Shown here: positions 38,585-51,100 of the stretch, piece by piece | How the letters are laid out: each line of letters starts with the position of its first letter | How positions within the stretch are numbered: the stretch's first letter is position 1 | Source: Chondrosia reniformis | Lineage: Eukaryota > Porifera > Demospongiae > Chondrillida > Chondrillidae | NCBI GenBank assembly: GCA_947172415.1 | Contig: OX359198.1 | Span: 5,239,401-5,303,400, forward strand | DNA length: 64,000 bases | Direction: 5' to 3' | Program-made: the position numbers and the translations under genes | The notes under the pieces: model-generated | Database searches by the model: none | What the model was told of the DNA's origin: nothing | The model's input: the letters and a program-made list of their open reading frames with translations, nothing else

Positions 38585-41330
38585 TGATATGTATATTTGT
38601 CTTTAATTTAGGAATAGAAAGTAGAGTTTTTGTCAACATGAATACAAACTATCCTTTGTTAAGAGATTTTGTACGTATTTAGATGAGTTCATAGGTTGGT
38701 GATGTCAGAGCAGATCTTTCAGTGAGGAAACAGTAAGAGAGAGGAAATGAAGTGGAAATGAAAAATATCTGCTACTGAGAAGCCTTTAGACTTAAAGGTT
38801 TAATTTCCACTGCGATCATCTCTTTAGCTATGTACATGTACACATACGTATGTAGCACACATTTTCACAAAATAAGTGTATGCCATATGTAATGTATATA
38901 TACATGCATACGTGTATTTATATATGCTTAAATGATAGGAATTATTTATTGTGTTCATAATGATAATTGAATTGGTTGAGCATCAGCAATATGAGTATTA
39001 ACATTACACGTAGGCCTTTAACTTGAAAATGGTGTGTAATATTATTTGTAACTGCTCTGTAAACATAGTTTATCCAGCAATGCAATAACATTAGGACCAT
39101 ACACACACCAATACACTGTCAATCTTACCAGGGTGAGGGTTATGCCTTGTATAGAAAGCAATCTTGGGAGGAAGTGATTTATCAATGACTGTTTTACAGT
39201 TGGAGTCATAGTCTTTCTGTGGTACAGTATAAGTCCCTTTGTGGTGTTTTGGGCCTTTGAAGTCTTGAAGGATCGGTCCTCGGATCAGCAGATCTTCTCC
39301 CTTCTGTACATACATGATTTAGGTACGTACGTAGACGTCAACAGGTAGCCTATGGAAGGAGAGAATTAAAGCAATGATCAAAGATTCACTATAGTAAATT
39401 AATTATTATTACTATTGCTATAACTTAAAAATCATTAACAAAGGTAAATTAAAATATTTATTTCAAGTTTCAACATTAACTTTTCCTAATAAGGGCAGTT
39501 GAAAGAGACCTATGAAGTAATATAATCAGTTTAAAAGAGTAAACAGATGTACGTATGTGGAGTACGTATGTATGAAGTGATAAGGGGTACTTGTTGTGAT
39601 CATAATGATAGAGAAATTATTTAAGCAATCAGCAACACTTCTTCAAACAAAGATTAAGACGTTTCGACCCTTGGGTCTTCATCAGCTTTGGTTTTGTAAC
39701 CTCCTCATTATTATAACTGATGAAGGACCCACGGGTTGTAACATTTGTTTGAAGAAGTGTTGCTGACTGCTCAAATAAATTCTCTATCGTATGTATGTAT
39801 GTACGTATGTACGTATGTATGAAGTGATGTCATGTACATGTGTATATAGTCTTTTTGTGTACATTATGATAGTCTTTATCTTTATAAGTCTGGAAAATAT
39901 TCATTATTACCGATGAAGACCTGCGGGTATTTAATTGAATTTTCCAGTTGTTGAGTCTCCTTAAGATTATTATATGAATGTACATGTGTACAGGAAATTA
40001 AGAGTATTAATTATCTCTTTTGAAAGTAACTTTCATACCATGGGTAACCAAAAAGGGATAGTCCTGCCTAAGTCATATTACTCAGTTAGTTTGATAATTA
40101 GTTTGTTTCCTATTGCGATAATTCTCAATGAAAAGCAAATAGACTCATTTCTATTGTAAAGAAGAAAAGTGAAATTGAACTTCACATCATGTGCAGATCT
40201 CCATAAATAGAACAGCCTTAATGAGGGATCAATAGAACAATTATATAAATACTTCCTGAAAAGCCAAGTTGAAAATAGGTGCTTGTTTAAGTTCAAGCCA
40301 TATTTCTATGTCAAACTGCAACTCAGGTGTACTAATACCTTTACACAAACACACATAACAGGTAACTGCACTTCAACAAGAACCACACAGATTGGTGAGG
40401 AAGATTTATTGATACAGAGCACCCTTGTATGAAAATGGACTCTGGGTGACATCCTACATTAAACACCTATTCATACAATTTATATTTTTATTCTTCTTAT
40501 TCGGCGCCAAACAAAAATTACATCACATTCAAACCATGTTACACCTTTCTATTTAAGTTGGCTGTTAATCCTTCTTCCTCATTCATTACTGAAGACCTCT
40601 GGGTCGAAACGTTCACCCTGATAATAATTTGTGTTGCTAATGTTTAACTCACCCACACAAATACATATTATGTATATGCCTATTCAAAGTACAGTGCAAC
40701 TTATTATAGGAGCAGGACCCTTCTAAGTGGCACAATTGGGTCATCCACAGATAATGACAGATGCATGGACATACTGTCCATATCTTAATGTGTTTTAGTC
40801 GCCTTGCCAGATGTCTTATACATATTCTAGCACACATTGAAATAAGTACTTACACAGAAGCATAACAACTGTAGCACTTGCAAAAGGCGAGAAGATACGA
40901 TGGTATGTTATTCAATCATAAATGTCCCTATTTCAGCTGGGAAGGGTATTATACTGCACAGATATATAGATTCGTTAACCTGTACACTTTACTATCTTAT
41001 AAATTAATTGCCTAGTGACATAAGTTCTATATGCACAGAGAGAGTCCCTTCTGCTAAGAATATGAAATCGTAGAAAACCCGGAAATCACGAGAGGGTAAT
41101 TAATGTCTACATGTATGCATTCGGTAGTGATTCAGTAGCAAGTCTGGCACCACGAAGCTACGAAACTGTGGCGCCTCTTTGGAATTGAACAAATGTACTT
41201 TAATTAATGACTGTAATTATTAAGCAAAGAAGTTATGAGACAACTTACGTGAGTATAGGTCAAATGGTCAAGATTTGGTGGAGATCCAGGTAGTCTATTC
41301 TCTGTCGAAGCTTGTTTGGTATCCAAGCTC
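31826..41330 (-). CDS. TBATA/SPATIAL-family-like protein
   Basis: Coding exons, right to left: 39129-39303 (or from an ATG at 39315), 37094-37273, 34957-35117, 34437-34518, 32473-32724, 31990-32151, 31826-31911. They join in phase to 365 codons plus stop (369 aa from the ATG at 39315). A probable non-coding first exon ends with a gtaagt donor at 41249, its 5' limit near 41330. The best landmark is FYTRHNPHPGRVRHIKGLLDAPICTV, split by an intron. It resembles the SPATIAL/TBATA family core (RHNPHP, RVxHIxGL, xxPxCxV) as I remember it. Other parts are basic or Ser-rich (STRYSANRSKSVPAIG; QRPRSLSVDEG). There is no signal peptide or membrane segment, so it is probably intracellular. Vertebrate relatives are expressed in thymus, brain and testis; the molecular role is unclear. 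The gene diverges from NF-kB. Frame certain, family moderately sure. Confidence 0.65.
32885..33060. repeat. Dispersed repeat family R2, copy 3
   Basis: Contains gagctaatggatggaacc, ttcacttaactgg, aaccagagtctcccc and catgtgatggaagtgtg. It lies in an intron of the TBATA-like gene. Confidence 0.65.
33659..34106. mobile_element. pogo/Tigger-like MITE, 448 bp, TA target sites
   Basis: The ends are inverted repeats starting cagtgaatattcgttaat on the left and cagtgaatattcattaat on the complement of the right, flanked by TA on both sides. Internal motifs such as ttaatccaccaaa and attccgccat recur. The CAGTGAA-start ends with TA duplication fit non-autonomous Tc1/mariner-pogo elements. No transposase frame. 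Confidence 0.85.
34125..34370 (+). mobile_element. Hammerhead-bearing repeat, near-intact copy (antisense in a TBATA-like intron)
   Basis: Runs from about ccaaggattcacagaagatc to ggaaaatggtatcttagat. It is very similar to 38215-38480 (opposite strand) and to 61711-61890. The right half contains ctctttaggtttagttaccc and cataggctc-type sequence. It starts about 20 bases after the pogo-like MITE. The hammerhead itself is annotated separately. Confidence 0.75.
34165..34216 (+). ncRNA. Type-I hammerhead ribozyme motif, near-consensus
   Basis: Reads ggatca-CTGATGA-a-ggg-tggaatt-ccc-a-GAAAC-ggct-GTC|tgaccc. The CUGAUGA box is at 34173-34179 and GAAAC at 34195-34199. Helix II is ggg/ccc, helix III is AC/GU closed by ggct, and the cleavage triplet GUC is at 34204-34206. 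Helix I (ggatca with tgaccc) pairs except for one A-C mismatch. The very short helix III matches the minimal hammerheads known from Penelope-like elements and animal retrozymes. Confidence 0.75.
38215..38480 (-). mobile_element. Hammerhead-bearing repeat, mutated copy (sense in a TBATA-like intron)
   Basis: Close relative of 34125-34370 on the other strand. Its ribozyme reads ggatca-CTGATGA-agggtggaattccca-GAAGT-ggct-GTC-tgaccc. The GAAAC box has become GAAGT, which replaces the helix III pairs with G-U wobbles. A (TG)n tract lies just beyond. Confidence 0.7.
38488..38584. repeat. (TG)n microsatellite with GTGAG interruptions
   Basis: About 45 dinucleotide units, broken at three places by gtgag. 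The apparent open frame across it is not a gene. Confidence 0.95.
39600..39791. mobile_element. Foldback element with ctgatga modules in both arms
   Basis: Left-arm phrases gatagagaaattatttaagca, cagcaacacttcttcaaac and gacgtttcgaccc return inverted on the right as gggttgtaaca, gtttgaagaagtgttgctg and caaataaattctctatc. In each arm the outward strand reads CTGATGA, a short GC hairpin, then GAAAC or GTAAC. Related fragments lie at 27255-27320, 33340-33420, 39895-39955, 40585-40625 and 59925-60005. Confidence 0.75.
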
Positions 41331-41735
41331 TACTTAGCAACAATTATATGCTGTTGATCAGTGTTTATCAAATGGCCTCCATATTTGTTGGGCGTGTCCC
41401 CAGTTTAGAAGGGGTGTGCCACGGTGGATATTAACCCTTTAGGATGCGGAAATATACGGAGCACGAGGGCTCCGTTTTCATTTTTTAATGCCTTATTTGT
41501 CATTGTAAGGCTGACGTAATTTTTTGTGGTTCTACTGCGCATGCGCATTTCTAAAAGGGACCTTTTGGGGATTACTCAAGGGGAAGTGGGGGTCGTACAA
41601 AAGCGATTTTTCACTGAAAAGGTGAGACTTTTTCAGACGATCGCCATTCCTTCGCAGAAGAGTATAAGAATAGTGCATTTCATTCAACATAGAAAGTGTA
41701 GAGTTTCGATCGTTTGGGAATTTGAAGGGGTTCGC
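41331..41735. promoter_or_regulatory. Probable bidirectional promoter, TBATA-like / NF-kB
   Basis: The divergent genes are separated by about 0.4-0.8 kb. Candidate non-coding first exons end in donors on both sides (gtaagt at 41249 on the minus strand; aag|gtgagc near 41740 on the plus strand). The interval is richer in GC and CpG than its surroundings and has no TATA box near either side. Confidence 0.5.
41536..41547. promoter_or_regulatory. NRF1-type palindrome TGCGCATGCGCA
   Basis: A perfect 12-base palindrome matching the NRF1 consensus YGCGCAYGCGCR, between the two divergent genes. Such sites are typical of TATA-less animal promoters. Binding not shown. Confidence 0.6.
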
Positions 41736-42167
41736 TCGTAAGGTGAGCAAAAATACTTTTTTGACATGTGTATCTCATAACAAGCTATAGAAAGGATTTA
41801 ATTAGCACTCTTACACGCGTGATCACTGCTCTTCCACGTGATCTAGTTAAACGACTAACGGTACCTATATCGCTAGTCACTTTTCTGAATCTCGCCTTTC
41901 TATGTTAATATAAGGCGGTTAAGAATATTAGTAGTATTGCGCATGTGTTCCTTGTTGGCTTTTCACCCTTCACTGTTACGCTGTGGTGTGTGCAGTTTGA
42001 CGACTTAGTTGTCGTTTCTGTAAATCATGTTTTGCCTGTTAATGAAATTACAAGGGAAAATTTAGATGATTTCCCTTGGATAAATTGTTCAATAATCCAG
42101 CAGTACAACTGTGTTAGTTTAAATTCCAATTCTAATAAATAAGCTTTACGCTTCTCTAATTAGGAAA

Positions 42168-45100
42168 ATGGCTTCCAAGCAATCTCAGGGAATACCCACC
42201 ACGGCTATAACTGCAGACCTGGTGGGGGGCGAGGTTTACAATCCTCAGCAGCAGCACACCCAACCCTGGCAGATACCTGTTCAGACTGTCCAGACCCATC
42301 CCGGAGGAGAGAATGGTAAGGACACTGTACACATAAACAGGCAGGAAATAACTTTAAGCAAACTTTGTCTTCTTTCGAGTGTGCATGAAGAATCTAGAGC
42401 ACCATATTCCAAAAATATGGTTATCATGCCTATGAAGCATAAAGAGAAGTGCTTAAAAACACAATTTTCCCAGACTAGTTACTTGGGGCAAACCTAAAGA
42501 GCATTGGATGAGGATATTGTTGGGATTCTTCTAGTTCTTCCTCTACTGGGCCAGACACCTGTTTCTGGGAATTTCACCCTTCATCAGTGACCCTGGAAGT
42601 CTTTATCTTCATGCTAGTCTTCTGTGAGTCCTTGGCTCTATGTGCTAGATGTAGGGGTCTCTCACTCCTAGTTGCACACATTCATAAAAACAATTGTCCC
42701 TTGTAAGTTAAGCGGTCTCAGTGCACATGTTAATCAAGATATTTGTCCCTTGTGATTTCACATTAGTTTTGTTAAGGTTGAATAGATAACAGCCTCACCC
42801 TGTTCAAGGTGTTGTAAGTTATGTAGTTGAAGTTAATACGAATGTCTGTACACTCCTAGTTCTACGTACATACGTAGTAATCTCTTTTTTTTCTGGAGAG
42901 CGCATATAAAGTAGACATGTACATATGTGTTTCTAGGGAAGGGCTTGCATGGGTGTTGTCATAGTGATTGTTGGGGAATCTAAAGTGTCATCTTTAGACT
43001 ACTCAGAGATGCATATATATTACAGCATTCATGTGCGAGTTTATTATGGAAAGGTTACGTTCATTTTCAGACTAAGTGACACTATTTCAATTGGGTTCAC
43101 TGTAATGAAAGGAAATTAAGTAGCATTTTAATCATAGTTGTACGTAGTATACTCACAATGGCAATAATACTGGAATATGTACGTAAATGGTGAGTTGGTA
43201 TAGGAAATGTTTGTTGTTATGGAGACTATTAACAGCTATGGAACCCTTGACTCACTATTTAGCATAACTACTAAATATAATAATAATAATTAATACATGA
43301 TGCATGTTTAATTTATATATGTACACACACATACGTATGTATATTTTATTGTATAGTGTCATGACTACATTTATGGTAGTGAGAAAGTGGGCAATTCTTA
43401 GAATTTGTCTTATTGTGTATGTATAGTTTATAATGATATTCATATTTTACTATGAATACAATTATAGGTGGCTCAACCATAGAAATGGACATAGGTATTG
43501 GTGGTACAGTGACAGTGGCAGATAACAAACCAAAACTAACCATTTTAGAACAGCCAAAATCTGTAAGCCAAGGGAGGACTTCTATTAATGGGCCTATTTA
43601 CATTTTACATACGTAGATTATGTACGTAGGTATATGAAATTGAAATGGTATTTTTGTTTAATTTTTGTTGTTTATTTTTTGTATTGTTGTTTGTTTTTAT
43701 TATTGTTTGTTTGTTGTTTATTTTTGTATTGTTGTTTGTTTGTTTTTATTATTGTTTGTTTGTTGTTTATTTTTGTATTGTTGTTTGTTTGTTTTTATTA
43801 TTGTTTGTTTGTTGTTTATTTTTGTATTGTTGTTTGTTTGATATTAGAGAGGTTTTAGGTTTCGGTATGATTGCGAGGGCCAGTCTCATGGAGGGTTACC
43901 CGGAGAAACATCAGAAAGGAACAGAAAGTCAAAGACCTACCCGACAGTGCAGGTACATAAGAGGGCACTACATAATGATATACATTGTACTCCTCCCGCC
44001 CAATCACTTTAGATGTTCAACAGGAGGAGCACCTCTTAATTTGTACATATAGTTGGCACATACGTAAAGTGCTTCTTGAGAAATTTATGCTACAAAAATT
44101 ATGATTTTACATTTCCAAGCATATTCTAATATTGACAACAATGATGTTGTTCAGAGTTTGAAGAGTTACAGTGGTGATGATGTTTACTTCTTATGTTGGT
44201 GACTGTACTTTAATATTTTATTGCATGTATGACAGTCATACCTAATACTATCTTGTATAGTTGGGAGTACGTAGATATGCACTTTTCTGTAACATTTTAT
44301 CCCTGCAGATGCTTTATAAAGGTGATGATAATGAAATGATATTTTTTCTGTTTCCATGTATTTTAGTTGGTTAATTACAGAGGTAGAGCACGAATTGTAG
44401 TTTCCTTGGTAACAGAGAGTGACCCGCCCCTTCCTCATGCCCATTCTATTGTGGGACGGAATACAGAAAATGGTCAATGCACTGTAGAAGTTGGACCAGA
44501 AAATGATATGTGTGCAACGTAAGTCTACTCTCCCTTCTTTATACTATCAATAGCCTTTAACTTCTCCTATTTTGATTTCACTAGGTTTCCAAATTTGGGC
44601 ATTTTGCATGTTACCCGTAAGAAAGTGGTTGATGTCCTGACAGATCGGTTTATACAGAACAAGGCCATGCAGATAAGCATGCAGGGAGGGGATCCCAGCC
44701 AGCAGCTGGGAGATGGTTAGTAGACACTCGTTGTATGCACCTTCACTTGTCCCGTGTAGCCAGACCCTTCCCTAAACACTTCCTAACTAGAAGCAGGAGA
44801 AAGGTCAGAGATACCCCACTTTTCTAGCTACCTGGGACTAGTTTTTATTGGGAGTGCGATTAGTCTGAGTGTAAGGACCACTTTGATGGATAGAGTACAC
44901 CAGTTGAGTATTGTCTGTTGGTTTAGTTGATGACTATTGTCTATAATAGGATAAGGATTCTTCTGACTGCGTCGAGCTTATCTTTTGAAAGGATCATCTT
45001 TCGACTCTTAGAGTGTCTATTGTTAAGTTTCCTATAGGCATTTTACTCTAAAGTAGATATAACATATTGAAAAATGGTTATTCATGTACAAACTCAATCT

Positions 45101-48100
45101 AACACACCATTTTCCTACATATTTGACCTTTACGTACATATTTCTAATTGGCTTGTGAGGTTGACCAGGGAATTACATCTAGAGAGCTTTGGATGAGGAT
45201 ATAAGTTTCCTCCTTAAGTTGCTCCACTGGGCCAGATGACTGTTTCTGGTAAACCATCCTTCATCTGTGACCCTTGCAATCTTCTTTAGAATCGTTACGT
45301 ACGTACGTATATCATATTTCATATGATATACGTACATATTTCATATTTCGTATAAATTATATTATATTATTATGTTATATATTATGTTATTATGTTATAT
45401 ATTATGTTATTATGTTATATTATTATTATATGTATGTACATACATGTACATGCATATGTATATGTATGTAATTATGGTGGAGCCTGGATAAGTTAAATAT
45501 CTGCAGACCCAAGAATATGTTCAACTTATCAGAATCCATTTTTCAATATACAGTAGAACACACACACACACGAACTTGCTTAACATGAAATATCGCTTTA
45601 CACAAATATTTTTTAAAGTCCCCAATACAGCCATATCCATTACCAACTACCTACAAAGAATTCGAAGAATGTCTACTAATCTGCTTTAGAAGTGTTCAAA
45701 AAAGTTCTCTATGTACACTGTATTACATTTGAAAATGCAATTCTGTTAACATGAAATTCTTTTAACATTTCCATTGGTCCCAAAAATACATGTTATGTGA
45801 GTTCTACTGTATAACATCAATCAGAGAGTAAATCCTAAAAAATCCGAGCCTAACAAGTTTGAGTTAAATGAATTCCACTCTACTGTGTGTGTTAAAGAGT
45901 TATAGGCAAGATTTATTTTGGTAAATGCATGTCAAATGTAGCTGAAAGAGATGCAGCAAAGCGAGAGGCGGATAAGGTGTCAAAGGGCATGAACTTGAGT
46001 GTCGTTAGGCTCTGTTTCCAAGCTTATCTTCCAGACGACCACGGATACTTCAGAATACCACTGGACCCTGTGTTTAGTCAAAAGGTTTATGATAGCAGTA
46101 AGTATGGCTTTAATCATATCTTCTTGTAAAGCTGTTTTGGTTTCTAATTTGCACTTTCCCATTCATGATGTATTTATGTAAATTACTCCCTACCACTTTG
46201 TGTTTGTACCTACAAATGTGTGAACTTATGTAGATAGCTTTATTGTAGCTTTATCACAGTCGTGTATGTACGTACATTATCTCTATAGAGGCACCATCAG
46301 CATCCACACTGAAGATTTCCCGGATAGATCGTCCCTCTGGTTCTGTCAGAGGGGGTGATGAGGTGTACTTATTGTGTGATAAAGTACAGAAAAGTGAGTT
46401 TCATCTCTTAGTAATCAGTGTGTATACTGATAAAGCTATATTAGCAACAAAGCTATTGTGTAATGATCCTACTCATATACGTACGTAGCGGGAAATTTCT
46501 GTAAGCATATACGTATTTTCATGGAAAGTTTCTTCTATAGTTTTCTTAGTTTAATTTTTGAGGATTACCTGTGTTATGTGTGATACAATGTTTCAATGTA
46601 GAAACTTTAGTATTTCAACAGAATCCTTAATAATACCAAAATTTATTCCCCTTGAAAATTTTCCACTATACAATATTACCATAGGGATAAATTTCTTGCC
46701 AATCAGATCACGAGTGTACATGAAATATATTTTAAATGTTTTCACATATGTGTGTAGTTAACAAGGAATTTTAACTTGAATTGCTGTAATAATTAGCAAC
46801 CTCTCTAAGCAGTTTTTAATAAGAGTGTGCAATTCAATTTTGACTCTCACATATGTTCATATACACATATACGTATGTACGTACGTAGCAAGATTTGAGT
46901 AATATTTGAAGGTTACCATTGAACATGTGCTTCTCTACGTTTTCAGATGATATCGAGGTGGTTTTCTATGAGGAGACAGCGTATGTGAAGCAGGAACCGG
47001 GAGAGTCTAGGGGCTGGGAAGCAGTCGGAACCTTTGGTCCTCAAGATGTACATCACCAGGTTGGTGCAACACTCGCTAGTTTTTCAGTCCATCTGGTCAT
47101 GCAAAAGCTGAGCAATTGGCATATGAAAGTTTCCTACCTACTACGTACATCTACCATAGTGAAAGTCTATAGGGAACTAAACATAGTGAGAACTGTGGAT
47201 GAGGATACAAGAGTCTTTTCACTATTCTTCTGCTCCAATGAACCCTGTGTACTTTTACACTCAATCCTCCCTTATCCGGGCATTGTCTGTAACTCAGAAA
47301 TGCCTGTAACTCAGAAAACTCGAAGAGTATAGCTGTTTTATATACAAATTGAGTAAGCTATGACATTTGCTGTTCGAGGAAAATGAATTTCAAAATCAAC
47401 TTCACACTTTGCAGCTGAACTAGTTAACTATTATTCACATTCTTGGCGATTAACAAGATCAGTAAACACGTTTGCCTTGAAAAATCGCCATGAACACAAC
47501 CGTTGTCATTGCCATTTTGTTTACTTGCTGACTCAGCAACCGCTTCATGCTGCCCGGTAGAGGGACGTGCCCGTATCTGGGGTGTCCAGATAAGGGAGGA
47601 TTGAGTGTATTTTGAAATGAGACTTACATACGTATATACACATGTACATAAGCTTGCTGCAATGTACGTACATACCTAGTTAATAAGGATACATAATACA
47701 TATCCAAAACTGAAGGTTTTTGGTCATGTCTTTATTTCTGCAGTATGCCATTGTTTTTAAGACACCTCCCTACTACAATATGGCCATTGAGCGGCCTGTA
47801 ACCGTACAGTTGGCGCTAAGGAGACCATCGGATAAGGAGCTTAGTGATTCCAAGCCCTTCACCTACTTGCCACAGGAATACGGTAGGAGCTCACAATGCA
47901 ATTAGCTCATGACATGGTACAGGTCAATGAAAAGTGACATTTTATTGGCAATTTTAAAGACTTGAGAAATAGGCTAAGAATCGATTGTTACACAGTGGAT
48001 GAAAAATTGTATACGTGAAGGCCTTTTCTCTGCCTTTGATGTGTTTTTTGTGGTACTTAAGGCTTATTTGAATATTAAAAAGGAAGATACTGTGCTGTCC

Positions 48101-51100
48101 ATAGGCTACCTTGCTTATTGAGTGTAGATTCTTAGCTTGTTACTCCTAATCATAGTCTATGAATATTTAATGAACCGTCCATACTATGTACATTGATGGG
48201 GAAGACGTACGTACAAATGTACATGTTATATGTACGTATGTGTGTATTTGTAGATGAGGAGAGAATTGGACACAAGAGAAGGAAGAAGATAGAGCACTTT
48301 AGCAACTTCTTTGGTAACAGGATGGCTCCGATGCCCCCACCTAGTGGCGGTGGCCCAACCGGAGGAGGAGACCCCAGTAAGTGGCCATTGATTGCATTTT
48401 CCTGTGATTTGCCATATTTTACTATTTGGATACATATGACTGTTTAGATTCTCAAGGAAGCTTTATGTCTGGTCTGGGATTTGGAGGTCAATTTGGTGGT
48501 AACTATGGAGGTGGTGGTAATAACTACAGTAACCAAGGAAACCAGTCCCAAATAAATTATGGTTCTCAGCAAGCTCCCTTTAGTCAACCTCAAACAGTAA
48601 GTTATGAGAGCTCTTGTAGTCCATAGTTCTTACTTTTATTAGTTTGTTTGATAGAATGGCAATGTGTTGCCCATTAAAATCCTTGCTATTATATAAGAAT
48701 ATATGCCTAAAGTATGTATACTACTCAAACGATTTTGCCTTGTTATGTAATAATATTGTGTTTATTTGTTGACTAATCCCTAACTAGACTACGGTACAGG
48801 TCAAAAGAAACTTGGCGATTTTTGCATTTTTCCGCTGTTGGACAATGCCACCGTCTGCAGTTGGCCACGCAGCTGTCTGAGGGTTTTTGAGAGAGCAACT
48901 GAGGAAAGCTGCAAGTGCGGAAATTTGCGTATACGTACGTACGTATGCGTACATGGTATATAATGACGATTACAATTCGTAGTCTTGACTTTCCCCAAAT
49001 CACGCTAGCAGTTTTTCCAGGAGCTGCAGTTCCTTCTTTGATACTGTTTCTTGTTACATACAATCTTTTGCCAGCTGCCCTTCCTTCGATCCATTCTACC
49101 ATAATTTTGCTTGCCATCTCATTCCTAATCGCTTCTTCTAATCGCAATGATTCATAACGTCCAAATGCATGTAGGATATTACAGGATACTCATATTATTT
49201 AATTTGCCAATCAAAACTCTACAATAAAACACTGAGGTCCGCCGAAGGAATCTGTGAAAATCCTCAGAATATAGGTGTTAATTTGCGAATCTATACAAAT
49301 TCCGAGGATTTTCACAGATTCTTTCGGCGGACCTCAGTGTTTTATCATAGAGTTTTGATTGGCGATTTACGTACGTACATAAATAATATGAATAATAATG
49401 ATAATGAATAATACGTATGAGTTTCCAGTAATATACTATGCCATTAACTAAGTATCAAAGAGAAAGAATTGTGTCTCTCCATCTCCAAAATAAAGGGTCA
49501 GCATCCAATATTTTAAAAATTATAGCAATTGAAAGAATCTATACAACAAAGCAAACTGTTTTGAATACTCTATTATTTTATTGTTGTCTACATACTTTCG
49601 TATTATTAATTCTGACGATACTTATACGTAGGTAAAGATCGAAATGCTCAACATACGTACGTATCATTTTCTTCATAGATTGCATGGCTTCCCTATCGAC
49701 ACCCTACGTACGTACGTATTGTTCGTTTGTTTACAAACATCGCTGACGATACCCGCAGATGCTGATATGGCAAACCGCAAATGGCTGTACAGCAGTACGC
49801 AGAAAATTTGCGGATTCCCGTACAAACCCTTGCGGAAATCGCCAAGTTTCTTTTGACCTGTACCGTATATAATGTAGTAATGTGTAGACATTCGTTAGCT
49901 ACACAATATTAAATTTTAAAGGTATGTAATTTGTATGTACTTGGTGATGATCCTAACTCGGTGGTTCTAATTGCAGGGTTTGCATCCTTCTGCACTGGAC
50001 ACTGCATACACCTCACATTCCCACCAGGAAGGCATTAGTAGGGCTAACTGGGACTGGACGGGGGCCCCTAGCAACCCTCCACCGTATGGCTCTGGTTCTA
50101 TGTATGAGTTTGGCAACGCAAGCCAGCCCTCCACTAGTCAAGGTTAGAAATATCATGGCAATTTTTAATTGTGTCCCTTTATGTCTTCATGCAGTAAGCT
50201 GAGAGGTGAGAGAGAGAGAGAGGAGAGTTAGGAGTGGATGGACAGTGAAACCTTTTAAAACATTAGCACACAACAATGAACTCTTAAGACATATTTTTTT
50301 CTTGTATGTATGTATACCCCCCAGTCAAACTGTTCTACTAGCTGTATTGTTGTATGTGTAAACATACTGGTATTATGTCATTTTCTTGTTTCTATCCATG
50401 GTCTCCCACTGTTGTACATTTTAATTGCACAATTTCTGAATTGTTCTTGGTGTTTTTGAAGCATGTTGTTGAGGCGAACATAAAGTTTATTTTCTTGTTA
50501 ATACTCTGAAATTGACACAAATTTATAGGAAGTATATTATCAATACCATCGAAGTAGTCTGCATGTGATTAGAAATTTATTAATAAGTCGTCTAAATAGC
50601 AGGAGCAAAATGTCTTAAATCCTATAATCATTCTTCCAGTTTGATTAGTTCATGAATCATTTCAAGGAATTTCCATTATATTATGTATTATCAGGATGAA
50701 GTCAATTGTGCAGAAGTAATTACATAATAATACATGCATGTTTTGAAGATGGTTTCATTGACAAGAGTGTTGATAGTTGGAGAAATGATTCTTCTATCTT
50801 TTATCTACATTGTACAACTAGAAAGTAGAACCTGTTGTTTACCAAATTTTGTCCATGTAATCTCCCTAATAATCTAAATTTACTTTCTATTGCTGATTAA
50901 ACCCTACCCATGTTTAGGTATGTATTATATTAACCTACCGTCTTCCTCTTGACAGGCTATCAACCTTCCATAAGCTATGGAGGAGATCGTGGTACAAGTG
51001 GATCAAGTTCAACTCACCTCCAACCACCAACAAAGAGTAAGTGGAGCTGCAGGCTCTCTATTACAGTATATCACATGTGATCCTCTCTATTCTAATATAT

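Noticed and set aside
38424..38606. Open frame across the TG tract
   Set aside because: Cys-Val repeats produced by (TG)n; no gene.
40585..40625. ctgaagacctctgggtcgaaac as a hammerhead core
   Set aside because: The CUGAUGA box lacks three bases (CTGA directly before the hairpin), so it is only a foldback-element fragment.
41526..41750. Small open frames on both strands in the NF-kB promoter interval
   Set aside because: CpG-richer composition lengthens frames; there are no domains, and the position fits leader exons and promoter.
43634..44052. Long hydrophobic frames [16 protein letters not shown] as a membrane protein
   Set aside because: Product of the 49-bp T-rich tandem repeat read through into the RHD exon in another frame.
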